NCBI GenBank assembly: GCA_030704615.1 | Contig: CM060732.1 | Span: 21,328,001 to 21,392,000, forward strand | Length of the DNA stretch: 64,000 nucleotides | Direction: 5' to 3' | Source: Takakia lepidozioides | Taxonomy: Eukaryota; Streptophyta; Takakiopsida; Takakiales; Takakiaceae | Shown: in pieces, positions 1 through 11,833 of the stretch | Numbering within the stretch: position 1 is the first letter of the stretch | Layout: each line of letters opens with the position of its first letter | Made by a program: the position numbers and the translations under genes | The notes under the pieces: generated by a model | Seen by the model: the letters and a program-made list of their open reading frames with translations, nothing else | Told to the model about the DNA's origin: nothing | The model's database searches: none

Positions 1-1202
1 ATGCAGTGCGGGCCTTGTTCGACTTCCCGTAACCACGCTTATAAATAAGCTCCTTCACGCTCTTCATGTTAGGGTAACTGCACTCACAACAAATTGAAGA
101 GAAGTGAATAGTGTTATCAGCTATCAACTACTTTTGATCCAACTGAAATCATGACATTCTGTTTGAGCGAGACGAAGAATCACAAGATTTCTTACCCATA
201 TGTGACATAAGGTTCAACCCTGCGCAACATGTTCACGGTGGCCTTGTTGACTTTCATGAACACCCCATTGAAAATCTGTCACCAATCAAACCATGCGTGA
301 GGGCAGTTGGACAATCGAACACAACCGTGGAGGGCGCAATTCAATGCTGAACGAAGGAAGACTCTTCTACATATTGATCATACGTCCATCCACACTAAAC
401 CCTAAGCAAGTGTGTGCAAGCAAAAAAAGATGTGTTTTGCCTCACCTGCCTTAGCCGAAGAAGCTGCAAAATTTTCCGGGTCTTGGGGTGCATGTCATTG
501 ATACTGCATCCAAACAACCAAGCTAATTAGTCCAAGCCACTTGACAGAGAATACCGGCATGTGATAAAACAACACCACCACCACCTGTGTGAGAAGCCTT
601 AGGCCGCACCTTGCAGTAGCCCTGATAGGCTGTGATAATACAAAATACTAACTACCGCAACTCGCAAATGGCCGAGCCAACATGCAAAGGGTTCTCTGAG
701 GATACAAGGACGAGAAGGGAATGGTGGGACATGCAAAACAGTAACACTACGAACGCATATTGGAAAGCACATACCCCCGAATTCTGATGACAAACATAAG
801 CTTGGCCTCAGATTCGACGTAGAACCCACCCTTCAACTTCGCCTCCCGCTTCAGTCTGATCAAGTCTGCCTCCTGCATCTCAAATGTCACATTACAAAAG
901 GCACTAGATGCATATTCACACAGGCTTCGCATGGCAGAGCGATCCACGCCCACATCCCCTGTTCAATGCCTACCAGGAAAACTTGGTAAGTTGATTTTCC
1001 CTAAACCTGAACACACCTGCGCCCTGTACTCCTTGATGTACAGCTCCGCCCGCTTGAAGATAACCTGCCGATTCTTGGCATTCTTCGCCTTGGATGCCTC
1101 GAGCTGCTCCTTCCTGTTAGCAGCCCACAGCTCGTCGCGCTTGCGCTTCTTGAGCAGCGACTCTGGCACACTGGGGGCGGGCGCCTCTGCCTCGCTGCTC
1201 AT
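1..1202 (-). CDS. RPL7: 60S ribosomal protein L7 (uL30), 5 exons visible, 3' end beyond the window edge
   Basis: Component of the large cytosolic ribosomal subunit. Exons read by hand on the minus strand: 1017-1202, 775-872, 446-503, 196-275 and 1-77 (incomplete). All junctions are GT-AG and phases agree (62 codons; 98 nt; 58 nt; 80 nt; 77+ nt). The start ATG is at 1202 in a GA-rich leader. The N-terminal extension is Lys/Arg-rich ([19 protein letters not shown], then [12 protein letters not shown]). The L30 core follows: [64 protein letters not shown] and [15 protein letters not shown]. These are the diagnostic eukaryotic uL30 segments in the right order. About 166 of the usual roughly 245 residues are inside the window; the C-terminus is missing. 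A pyrimidine-rich plus-strand tract at 1208-1226 corresponds to the GA-rich 5' UTR. Confidence 0.95.
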
Positions 1203-2255
1203 CTTGCTCCGATCTCTCTCTCTCTCTCACACAAATCCCTCACAGATCTTCCAAGCGCAGCAGCAGCACACGACGCTGTGGACAAAAGGAACCTCTCTGC
1301 AGGGGCCGCTGCGTTTCTTCCCTCCCCACATCTCTTGCCCTAATTTCTACAAACACTGACCGTTAGATGGATAGCATCCACGCCCTCAACTTGAGTGCAT
1401 CTGAACCGTCAGATCTCAAGAATTACATTATCACCATAATAATATGCAATTGTTTCTTTATCCACCACAGTTGGATCGAGCACTGAGTTGCCCAACACCT
1501 GAGGAGGTAGCAGGATTTGAACCCAGAATTACCGGTATGATCTCCCTTGTGTGTCTTTTTCTCGTTCCACTCTTATGCTTTTGGCAATGACCATCTTGCC
1601 GCAGCAGTTAACGCTGCAGTTGGAGTCAGTCAGACACCCCACTTATAGTATTGAGCTCAAGGTAGTGAGTGGGTCGTGAGCTAGAAGGGATGATCCACAC
1701 AGGGGCACCCATATGAATCATGGCTTTAAGCACTGTAATAAAGGAGGCTACACCTGGAGAGTATGGTGAGACCTACAAAAACTACGTTTATGACAGTATC
1801 AGGAGAGAAAGTGAAGTCTTTGGGAGTTATGCGAAAGCTGCTCATTCTGGTTGGGCAACCAGAAGTGAGTACAGACATTTTTATCAATGAATCAGACAGC
1901 TTTGAGATGATTGACCAAGAATGATGGCATAGAGATTATTCTTGGATCCCACAATTTTACCATTTCAATTCCCCATCTTGGATGACCAAGGGAAAATGTT
2001 GACTTTGAATCTGAGAAGGTGAACCTAAAGGCTTGGGAAGCTGCCTCCTGGGTCTCCAAAACAATAGAGGAATCTTCCTTTAGCACGCAACGCTGCCTCA
2101 GCTCACCAGGTCTACCCCAATTCCTAATCAAACGTTCGGTCTACTTTTTTCCCCGGAAAGTGAACCAAGATTCTGCATTCTTCCATACTAGAAACCCGTT
2201 TGTTAAGACCTTGGATATCCATAGCAGGGGTAATCCTTGTTCATGGCCTCCTGAA
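1203..2255. other. Intergenic/upstream region of RPL7 with a weak tRNA-like box
   Basis: No coding segment was recognised. At about 1508-1531 the minus strand carries GGGTTCAAATCCTGCTACC, a Pol III B-box-like motif almost identical to the one in the SINE at 9.0-9.27 kb, which suggests a degraded SINE relative. Short open frames on both strands (for example 1892-2131 minus, 2019-2291 plus) overlap each other and have no recognisable composition or homology. Confidence 0.4.
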
Positions 2256-2615
2256 TCAGCATTGCATTCTCCAGTCCGTCTTCTGTGTTAAGGCTGAGAG
2301 GGCCGACCCCAGTGGATCCAGTTGCATGGAGTGGGCACCTTCTTCTGTGTAGGAACACTGAGAGGGAGATACAGTCCTAGAGGTGAAGGGGAGAGAACTC
2401 TCTCTGACCTGCCTTGAGCCAGAAGCACCAGCCATTGACTCTGCTTGGTGTGCCAAGAAAAAGCCTTTGCCGGAGGAAGGTTTCGACCTGTTGTTCACTG
2501 GGGGCTCGGAGAAGTTCCTGTTGATGCGGTTCCAGGCCTGACCCCTGAGGCGTAGATGAGCCTTACTATTAGGACCCTTTGCAGAAGCTGAATGCAGAGT
2601 ACAGCTGGGTGACAA
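2256..2615 (-). other. Open, polar Ser/Pro-rich reading frame; possible extra 3' exon or unrelated ORF
   Basis: The minus-strand frame is open for 119 codons and reads like a disordered segment (GQAWNRINRNFSEPPVNNRS, then Ser/Gly-rich). It lies downstream of the FLIP-like gene and could be an additional 3' exon; a plausible acceptor is GGGGTCAG just before GCC TGG at about 2541. No family is recognised, and no clean donor in the upstream exon was found to join it. Confidence 0.2.
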
Positions 2616-2865
2616 GAGCTAGGAACAATCAGGATCACTAGGAATGGTGAATTGCTCGTAAAATATTGCGGATAGGCCTGGGAGGGGAGCTCACAGGGAA
2701 TGGGGAATTTGTGGTTAACTGAGCTTCATATAGGTTCGCTTGCCCGAGGAGAGGTTGGCGGCAAGAGGCCGATCAAACTCCATGGTGGCAGAGAAGATTG
2801 GCCATTCTCAAGAAGGTGGCGGCAGCATAGATTGGATAGGGGCAGGGATTAAAAACCTTCATCCC

Positions 2866-5800
2866 TCAAAGCTTGTTGTAGAAGCTGAGTTTTCTGTTGA
2901 CCTCTGCTAATCGTGCAATCATTAATTGCCATTCTTCATATTTCTTGTTGAACTTGAGAAGCCAATCAGGTGCTCCTCCCTGAGTCAGCAGTGCGGTCCC
3001 TTCCTGCACCATCAAAAATCCGGTCTTCACCTCAGGTGGGACTGATAATTCCTCCAGTCTTCTGGTTGCAGTAAGGTCCATGTCCATTGAGTCCAAGTCC
3101 AACCCTGCGGACCTCTTCTCCAACAGGCGCTCCTCGGTATCTTGGAGGAGAGCCTGGAATTAACTGCTCTGTTGCATTTTGAACTCAACCCGCAGTGATT
3201 CCAGCTCACTGTCTGTCATGGCCAGCGAGTGTATTGCACCCTCCTTCTCCAAAAACCTCTTGAGAGCATTCATGAAGATGTCTTGACCACTCTCAGTGCT
3301 TTCATAGATGTTAGATGCCAGACCAGCACCTGAAGGCACGAAACGCCAGAGCTCATTAAAAGACGAGTGCTCTGCAAAGTTGCCAAATGAGGCCAGGGCT
3401 GCATGGATAAGAGCCCAGTGCCGCTCCCTCAATACCACATGATACAGATCCCAAAGGGCTTGGGTTGCTGGATTGCCTGGGTCCTCAGGAATGTCAAACG
3501 TACTCAAGCTAGCAAGAAATTCTGCAAGAGCTGGCTTCAATGCCTTGGCTCCTTATAAGGTGCTGACATGGCCAGATCTCGAATCTTTATGAGAAGATTT
3601 TCAAGTGTCTTTGGGCATGCCTTCTGTTGTAACAAGAAGCAGCTGATGTGCAGGATGGGGATGATGTTGTGTACACTGCAGTATGGATGGCTGCCTCCGG
3701 TTTCTTGTGTAATTGCATCAAGGGTCAGTTTCTTTGATCTCTTGAGTCTTCTTGGCATCAAGCATTCGACCCTCCTTACTGAATTAAACAAAACCCCCCG
3801 TTAGATAGCATAAGATTTTGCAGGAAAGTAAGCCTTTTCCCTGGTAATGGACTGTATATATAAGCAGGAAAAACGTCACATCAACAAGGCAGGCAAGTCT
3901 AGGAGGGACAGGGATGTACCCTTTTTGCCAATGTAGACGAAAATACTTAGGGACTACATCTGCGGGAGGTGGGGGAATGGTGAGGAATAAATCAGCAGTT
4001 GCACTCACCATTGACGAAGAAGCTCAAGTAAACACCACATGGCATCCTCCTTCACAGGAAAAGGACTTAAATCCATGCAATCTATGCTCTCCTTCCTTTG
4101 AGAAAGGCGTCTCCCAGCAGCTAGACAATTTTTTAACAAGCTGATGAAAGAAGGCTTCTGGAGGCTGTCAGGTAGAAGGCTAAAGGAAAAGCCTCCTTCC
4201 AAAAGAGCCGTCGCAACTCTTGCTGACAATGAGGATGTAAAAGGGTCCTTATGCAAGGCAAGGTTGTATAGGTGCGAGGCGATTGCAGAGGGACCAGCTT
4301 GACTGACAGTGCAAACCAACCGAGCGAGTCTCTTAAGTGGCTGCTGTGAAACCTCTCGAGCATCTTGTGATGCCAGAGACTGGAGGAGAGAAAATAACGA
4401 GGAGATGTGTCCTTGAATCAGAGCAAGCTCACTATGCCGTGCAACGAAGCACCAAAGCTCCATGACTAATTCGCCACAGAGAGCACAGGGGTGGAGGGCA
4501 TTCTGGAAGAGAAATTGCTCAATCTGAACCCACACTTCACTGGAGGAGGCAGCGACAGCAGCAAAGGTCTCCAGTGCTCGTAATGTCCAAACATACATCA
4601 GCTGCCATTGTGTCTTCAAAGACGAACGGGGGCTACTTGCAGGGTAAACTTGAAGTTGTAAAATTGAGACGTACATCCCCTCTTCCGCCACTGCTCCTAG
4701 TAACCAATCAAGCCTCTTTGCGAGTTCCAACAGAACATCTGCCCCGTAATCCGTAGAACTCTGCAATAGGTTCAGAAACAGCACCACATGGCCCGCTCTG
4801 AAAAGCATTCCTTCCTGAGCTCTTTCATCCCCACAAGGAAGTATATCATTTGGTTCTTGCTCTTTAAAACCTGAGTTCAGTTGTTCAACAGTTGGCATGT
4901 CCTCGCCATTTGTCACTATGCCTTGCAAGAGCTCGACCTTGAACTTGATGCTGATGTCAGAGTTGAGTAAGCAATGAAGAGAACTAAAGGCCGTTGGTGC
5001 TACGACTTCATGGAGGATCTCCACAGCTGTTTGAGGCATGGCAGGGTCAACGCTAGGTGCAAGCTGCAGCGCCAAGACCTTTGAGACACAAGCTATCATG
5101 CTTTTACTGACAGCAACTGCTTGCTGGGGGTAGCAGCGAGACACACCTCCAGCATTGGAGAGAAAGAATTTAACTAAAACACACAGTTTCCTATAGTTGT
5201 CATCTCTTGGGGTAGAGGCAATTGCCACGGTGCTTGGAGATTGTGAATACCCTGTCTCAGCAGCTTGCTTCAATGACTGTGCAGCATGAGAAATCAAAGA
5301 CGTGATGAGCCCCTGAATATCCACCATTGTCGCAATCAACATGCGACCTTCTTCAGCCTGTGATAACAGAGCAACAATGCTTCTCCAACAAAGATTTAGC
5401 AAAGCAAAGTTCTTATCACCAATAACATGAAGTTGTCCCCATGCTACCCTTGCCGATTGTGTCCCCATCTCCTGGAGAATTTGTATTGCAGATGCCACAA
5501 TCTGAAGAGCCTCTGGCACTACCTGACCATTGGAGTGTTGTGGATCGACCCTTGTTGTGCTCGGAAGGAATTTTGTTAACAGCCGAAGGGCTGATCCGAG
5601 CAGCTCCACACCTGCCTTGTGCATTTCAACTGCTTGAAGGTCGCTTCTCTGCAATCAGACAAGGAAGGGATCATCCAAATCAAAACTTCCCTAGCTGACG
5701 ATCTGTTGTTATTGGATCACATGTATATGTCAAAGCCAAAAAACATGCATTCTTCACCATATAGTTAAAGGCCTGACCAGAGGACATCTGTGCACACCTT

Positions 5801-7888
5801 ATCTACCTATATTTGATACAGTAAGAGAAAAGCATGAGGGCAAATCACTAGCAGCAGCCACACAAGATGGCTAGTGCAAGGTCCTTGAATGCAAACCACA
5901 ACTGTGTGACAAGTCAGTAGAATCACCCAAGCTTACAACCAACTCTTCCAGCCAAGCTGGATCTGGTCCTTACAGACTGAACAAGATTCCCCGAGTCCAA
6001 CTAGAATGCCTCTTAACAGTTCAAAAGCCTAGAGCTGCATTTGCCATCAGTTCACATCATGAGTCATTGAAGCACTAACTCACAATACTTGACCCATTCT
6101 ACTGCAGAATATGGAGTTCCTTAGGGAACTGCAACCTACCTCCATACTTGAGAAACAGAGCACATTGATGAGATTAAATGTCTCCTTGATGAAAACTTCC
6201 ACAGATAGTAGAAATGGCTTCTCCAGCATGTACGAGCACCCCAATGCTGTGGCAAAGGTGGTTGAAGCAAGAGCAATAGTCTCCAAAAGTAACTGGGACA
6301 ACAAGCATCCGACAGGCCGTAGATGAGAAAAACAAGGGCATATGTAGCTCTCTACAACATTTAACTGCGATATGCACAAGCCAGCATCACTACCAAGGTC
6401 AGATACCGTGAGTACCTTCCAATACTGTGGCCAAATGTCATTTGCTAAGTCTGTTGATTTGATCTTACTGTGACTGCAAATGTAGCAATATAACATTTCA
6501 GTAACCTAAATTGAACTCCTGTCCACAATTTGTGGTTTCTGTATTTCCTCGTAAACCTATTTTCAGTACCTTGGCAAGAACGTTATGCCCTGGCCCCTGG
6601 GTATTGCTTTCTGAAACTGCCTTTTCAGAGATGCACTTTCCACACCAGCCACATGCCTGAGCATAATGAACATAGTCAGTATTTCTATTCAACTTTGTCA
6701 ACTCCCCGCCCAGCCCAGGTCCTCTCCCTTTGTTAAGGCATGTGGTGTCTCACCTTTTTGTGTTGTGAAGAAACAGGGAAAGACCCCAGATCTTTTTCTC
6801 ACGCTGAACCTTTCAAAAGCAGAAGTGAGCATCAATTAGCAGCTTTGACAGCAAGCTACCTTAGTGGCAAGCTGAATGTACAGCCTGAAAGTTTGAGGCT
6901 CCGTTTGAGAGGATGGCAGCCTTGAGCAGGCAATTCGACTGATATTTGTTCGCCATTTGCAGTCCCGAATAGTTGAATCTTGATCTTCTTGCCAGCAGGC
7001 CTATCCAGCAGTCAAGAATTCCACCTGAAGCTCTACCGCATCTTCCACAAGGATCTTACAATAACTTCTGCATAAGAAACAGTTCCTATTACAGTCCTCC
7101 CTTACTCTTTCAACAACTCACCTACCCACCATGGGTAAGACATAATGTGGGGATACTCTCAGTGCTTCAGCAATGTGAAGCTGATCCAAGCTGCTCGCAA
7201 ATGACGAGGTAGCCAACTTATCGAGCACCTTGATGCGATCTTCCAAAACCTGCAGCCGCAGCGTAGTAGTGCATTTGGACTCAAGGCTTTGATGCGCAAA
7301 AAGGTCAACCTCTCTGGGGATCCTAGGGCTGATATGTCATGCATGCAAATGGGAACAGTAGACAAAGTTTCAGAGCATCCAGTCTAGATATATATATCTG
7401 TATACATCCAAGCGCAATCTCCAGTAGAGATCGCATGCTTACAAAGGCTTCAAGTGCCATACTTGCCTTGCAAGAATGATGGAAGAGTGAAATTTCGACC
7501 TATTTGACTTGGTCCTTGCCACCATTCTCCCAGCATAAAGACGAAAAGGTGGAAGAGGAAGAATTGCTGACACAAAAAGCATTGACTTCACAGTCTTACG
7601 TGTATGTACAAGGACAGGATATCAATTTTTCTTGGCGCTCGGAGTGAGCTGGTGCATAAGATGGAGAAGAAACATCACAGACCAGTGAACCAGTCGATGA
7701 ATTACTTCGGCATGTCACACAAATTCTGATATAAACTTCTTTCAACACACTGACGTAGCTATCATCTCGGCCAGTCAGGACGAAAGGCTGATACTTGCCT
7801 GCGAGGTTTTCAGCACTTCAAGCAAATGCGCGAGATTGTCCTTTGCTGAATTTTTAGAAGTTCCACCGTCAACAGGACATTTAGACAT
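2866..7888 (-). CDS. FLIP: FLIP/FIRRM-like (C1orf112 family, DUF4487) protein, multi-exon, C-terminal part broken
   Basis: Family role (known): the partner of FIDGETIN-LIKE 1 that restrains RAD51/DMC1 strand exchange in the nucleus. Exons inferred: 7799-7888 (ATG at 7888; ends at a GC donor, AG|GCAAGT), 7122-7249, 7025-7067, one uncertain segment around 6.85-7.0 kb, 6570-6656, 6140-6463, 4009-5648 (546 codons) and 3774 downwards. Phases agree at every listed junction outside the uncertain segment. The protein is helical and Leu-rich throughout. The C-terminal block contains HWALIHAALASFGNFAEHSS and NELWRFVPSG, which I recognise as typical of this family. Two oddities occur near the end. Around 3550-3560 the frame must shift by one base to go from KIRDLAMSAPY into ALKPALAEFL. 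An in-frame TAA at 3160-3162 then interrupts a frame that stays open for 97 more codons, down to the stop at 2866. The family call rests on memory of conserved blocks; the C-terminal breaks may be decay, an unrecognised intron or sequence error. Confidence 0.6.
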
Positions 7889-8402
7889 CTGAATGGTCGA
7901 CTTATCCTGCGAAAAGAAACTCAGCTGGACATCGCAGACTAGGAATGATAAAAGATAGTACCCAATGTGAACTAAAAAACAATCTGCTTAGAGACAATTC
8001 TGTCACCGCTTCGCTCATATCACACGAATTGGATTTAATAGGAGGAGGTTCTGGTGAGAGAAACCAACGAGCTGCAACAGAAAATCTCTCACTTCATAGC
8101 ATAACAACGAATCTTTGGACACGGAAAGATCTTTCCACTCAATTAGGAGACGTAATTTATGTCAATCTTCCTTCAAACCATCATAACGCAACCAAATTGG
8201 AGCTCAACAGGCATCACCCGCCCCACTACTCGAATTAAAAACACGTCACGATGCAGAAGAAAATGAGTAAACGAAAGAGACGATCCGTGAGAAGCAGCAC
8301 ATCTACGACACACCCTCATCTCCTTCACACAGCCCGCGGGTCGCACTTGGCGGGAAACAGATGATAGATGGATGGATAAATCGATCATATTTTACATCCG
8401 TT
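7889..8402. other. Upstream region of the FLIP-like gene
   Basis: AT-rich sequence upstream of the ATG at 7888. It probably holds the promoter and 5' leader of the minus-strand gene. No motif was assigned and no convincing coding frame was seen on either strand. Confidence 0.35.
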
Positions 8403-8817
8403 GATCTCTTTCATCGTGTGGTTCTGAACACAACGGGGCCATTGCCTGAAACCTCTCATGGGAACAAGTATGTTTTGGTGGCAATTGACCACTATTCGAA
8501 GTGGGTGGAAGGTGCCACCTGTAGCTGATCATTCAGCACTTCTCATAGCTAGATTTTTGGAAGAAGAGATTATTAGCAGGTATGGATGTCCTCGTTTCAT
8601 TCTCACTGACAATGGCACTGAGTAGAAGGCTGAATTTGAGCAAGTGTGCACAATGTATGATATAAAAAGGGAGCACAGTGCCCCCTACTGGCCATAGTGC
8701 AAATGTATGCTGGAGAGAATAATCAAATCTCTAAAGATGAGTATCACCACTTTGGGGGTTGAAAACAGCTCTGATTGGGATAACAACTTGTACCGTGCAC
8801 TCATGGGATACACTCGG
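8403..8817 (+). pseudogene. Ty3/gypsy integrase core relic
   Basis: The plus-strand translation gives GPLPETSHGNKYVLVAIDHY followed by SKWVEG, then RYGCPRFILTDNGTE and REHSAPYWP. These are the first catalytic Asp region (VAIDHYSKW) and the second (LTDNGTE) of a gypsy integrase, followed by the segment that normally leads to NG.VER. A frameshift near 8514 and in-frame stops at about 8625 and 8697 make it non-functional. No LTR was found next to it. It is a fragment of a family different from the 23.8-30.7 kb element, with different residues at the same motifs. Confidence 0.85.
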
Positions 8818-8872
8818 GGAGGGAGGGGGACGGGGAGGGGGCGGGAGGGGGGGGGCAGGCGGGGAGGGGGTC
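8814..8872. repeat. G-rich low-complexity tract
   Basis: Runs of GGGAGG/GGGGG on the plus strand directly after the integrase relic, with many G-runs of 3 to 9. It could form G-quadruplexes if single-stranded. No coding meaning. Confidence 0.8.
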
Positions 8873-9030
8873 ACTCCCAAAAATGTAACACGGTACCTAC
8901 ACACAAATGTTTGTACTGGAAAAGGCCTTTTAAAAGCATACAGTTACATAGATATAAATACATAAAGGGGGTTAGTTTTTCAACAAATTACAACTTACAG
9001 ATGGGGGTATAATATTATAATCACAATACT

Positions 9031-9265
9031 TCTTTTTCTTTTTTTTAAATGGAAACACCTGGGAGCGACAGCTCACAAATCAGGCCCCTTGATAGAGAGA
9101 GGAGAAAATAACCTCTTAGTAACCTCGCCGTAAGGCTTTCAGATGCGACACCGCGCAGGGAAGGGGGAACAGAGCGTACCACACCCGTCAAGTAGCAGGA
9201 TTTGACCCAAGGGTCATCCGGATGGCACTCGGTGCACTTTACCAACTGAGCTACTAACTGTTGGT
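9031..9265 (-). mobile_element. tRNA-derived SINE with target-site duplication
   Basis: On the minus strand the element begins near 9265 with a tRNA-like head: A-box TAGTAGCTCAGTTGGTAAAG, then B-box GGGTCAAATCC at about 9190-9200. A body of about 160 bp follows, ending in an A-rich tail (AAAAAAAAGAAAAAG on the minus strand, 9031-9047). The 8-bp direct repeat ACAATACT flanks it exactly at 9023-9030 and 9266-9273, as expected for LINE-mediated insertion. The length (235 bp) fits plant SINEs. It has no coding capacity. Confidence 0.85.
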
Positions 9266-9273
9266 ACAATACT

Positions 9274-10300
9274 AGCTTGTTAACCAATTTGATTGGGTAT
9301 TTCATCTCATATCCTTATGCATATGTGTGACGAATTATGAGTCGATAACAAGATTGCTAAGCAATCTGATTGGGTTTTAGTGAATGGGTAGGATTGAGTT
9401 AGGTTTTGGTCTCCAGGGTGGCGGCGAGAGGAGAGAGGTCTTTCTAGCATTCTATTTGCGATTTCCCTTGTGCTAAGAGGGGCGATGAGGGAACTGGAAG
9501 TTCTAGTCAGTGGTGTATTTTAGTTTATGTTAGTTTGGGATGACAAGGAGGCAACGAGGAGAGAAGACGGTGAAGAGGCAACAAGCTGGAGAAGAGACGG
9601 CGTTGGCACGCCCATGAGAGGCAACCAGAAGAAGAGATGGTGAAGAGGCAACGAGGAGAAGAGACGACGGTGGCACGCCCATGACTAAGGTAGTTTTTCC
9701 TCTTTCTTAAAATACTTGTACTTATACAGTGATCTATAGATAGAGTAGATTGTGAGAAGGAAAAGAGGGGGAAGGAGAGAGAAGAGCTAGAACTATTGGG
9801 GTATGGAAAAAAATAGGATATCTTGTACGCAGGTCTAAAGTTGTGAAGGTCGATAGAGAGGTTATTGGAATGAGGCGACCAGCGATCGACAAGGAGTGGA
9901 ACGAAGCGATTAGTTATCGACAAGGCGTTCTAGCCTCGAGCGAGCTTCCTTCCCAGGGTGCCTTTGTGAATGTACGAGCTCTTTCCATGAGCTCTTTTCA
10001 TGTAATAGATCATAATTTTGCTTCTGTGTCAGAAATTAGCACGTGATACATCTAGGCATCACGCATGTCCAATGACGTCTGAAATGCCTTATTAAAGTGC
10101 ACTGATTTTGCACTGATTTTCTAAGCTCACCAAAGATGACAATCAGATAACCTAGTTCGAGACAGATCAAATGATCTTCCTTTTACATACGAGGATTAAC
10201 CGGTGGACATGATTGAGAAGTACCATAATTCTTCATACAGTGTTCAAGAATCACGGACGAACCGCACCAATATCAAATTCATGATTGCTACGTTATAGTT
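9274..10300. other. Repeat-rich noncoding region, LTR-like composition
   Basis: No gene recognised. It includes a purine-rich stretch (9745-9790, GAAAAGAGGGGGAAGG type) and the short tandem repeat described separately. Short ORFs exist but have no recognisable features. It may be the remains of an LTR, but no paired copy exists in the window. Confidence 0.3.
9539..9690. repeat. Imperfect tandem repeat, about 70-bp unit
   Basis: Two copies of a unit containing GGTGAAGAGGCAAC, then GAGAAGAGACG, then GGCACGCCCATGA are spaced about 70 bp apart (about 9569-9620 and 9639-9687). A related partial copy precedes them. Confidence 0.7.
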
Positions 10301-11394
10301 CGTGATCTAGACTGATAAACAGGTTTTGATGGAATCTTTGGCTGGACAGGGAAGGTTGCAGACGATTTCACGCAAGATATTGCGGTGGATCGGATCAGTA
10401 TCACCGCTATCAGGCATGCTCCCACATTGAACATGACTGCCTACGTGAAATGACCGGGGTTCCTAGCACTGTCAATTATTCTTCTATTATCTTTTGGACA
10501 CCTAGCTTAAACATGCAATTTTGTCCGTTAATAACTTTGGCTTACATGTGAGAACTTGAATAGCAATGTTGCAAATTGTCTTTACTTAACGCAATACTTG
10601 CGAATGTCCTCGAGACTCATGTACAGGAGGATGTTACGCTCGCACATGAAGACAATGGGACTGGATACATATCGCTTCGCAATATCTTGGTCCCGTATTT
10701 TTCCAAGTATGTAGATCTACGCTGTAAGCTTCAATTGAATTTTGTCATGTGCTACATACTAGGAATCAGACTTTGGAGGCACTGGATCCATATTTATTAA
10801 CTATGTCTGGGCTATATGAAAGTTCTGAAATTTCTCAAGCTGGCTCGTGATCCAGACTGATGAACAGTTATGATGGAATCTTTGGCTGAGCAGGGAAAGT
10901 TGCAGACGATTTCACGCGGGATGTTGCAGTGGATCGGATCAGTATCACCACTATCAGGCATGCTCCTACATTGAACATGACTGTCTACCTGAAATGACTG
11001 GAGTTCCTAGCACTGTCAACATTCTTCTATTTTCTTCTGTACACCTAGTTTGAACATGCAATTTTGTCCATCAATAACTTTGGCTTACATGTGAGAACTT
11101 GAATAACAACCTTGCAAATTGCCTTTACTTATTGAACACAGTATGTGTGAATGTCCTCGAGACTCATGTACAGGAGGATGTTACGCTCGCACGTGAAGAC
11201 AATGGGACTGGATGCGTATCGCTTTACAATATCTTGGTCCCGCATTTTTCCAAGTATGTAGATCTACGCTATAAGCTTCAATTGAATTTTGTCATGTGCT
11301 ACATACTAGGAATCAGACTTTGGAGGCTTTGGATCCATACATGTATTAACTATGTTTCGGCTCTATGAAAGTTTTGAAATTTCTCGAGCTGGCT
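10301..11394. repeat. Direct tandem duplication, two units of about 545 bp
   Basis: Unit 1 is about 10301-10844 and unit 2 about 10845-11394. Both begin with CGTGATC(T/C)AGACTGAT and carry the same landmarks in order: GGAATCTTTGGCTG, GGATCGGATCAGTATCACC, CATGCTCC(C/T)ACATTGAACA, TGTCCTCGAGACTCATGTAC, GGACTGGAT, TAGGAATCAGACTTTGGAGG. Identity looks around 90% by eye. Each unit has an open stretch (10576-10800, 11099-11368, plus) with a shared peptide containing NVLETHVQEDVTLA. I do not recognise it, and the differences do not look coding-constrained. Confidence 0.85.
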
Positions 11395-11474
11395 GTAGGC
11401 TGGTTGCATCATCTACCACATGAAGTCAGCGTGTTGGCAAACGGTAAGACGGTCTTATGAACGGTAAGACTGAC

Positions 11475-11632
11475 AACTAACAGGTACAAATTGACATTGA
11501 CACTTCAACAAACAGTGACAGATTAACACTAACGCATTGACACTAATACTAATCCTGACACTAACATTGACACCAACATTAACACTAACCATGATGTGCA
11601 CACTAACATTGATACTGACATTGATAGTATGA
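11475..11632. repeat. Degenerate minisatellite of (ACATTGACACTA)-type units
   Basis: A run of 6- and 12-bp variants such as CATTGACACT, AACACTAAT, CTGACACTAACATTGACACC and ATTGATACTGACATTGATAG. It is low complexity on both strands; the minus-strand ORF over it is a repeat artefact (NVSVNVSV type). Confidence 0.8.
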
Positions 11633-11833
11633 GTGCTGGATACTTTAATACACTTGAGTGAGTGCGGGGGTTTGATATTCACCACTATTTTATTTTTTCT
11701 ATTTGTTTGGTGATGTTTGTTACTTGGCTATAGTATATTTTGTTGATATAATGATATCTGTTACCCGTATCTATTTTCTTGTATGATATTTCTATATAGC
11801 TTCATTATAAAATATATATTCTGGTAATGAAAT

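Noticed and set aside
9180-9262. A functional tRNA gene on the minus strand
   Set aside because: Only A- and B-boxes are present; the B-box lacks one T, no cloverleaf with anticodon stem was found, and an A-rich tail with target duplication identifies a SINE.
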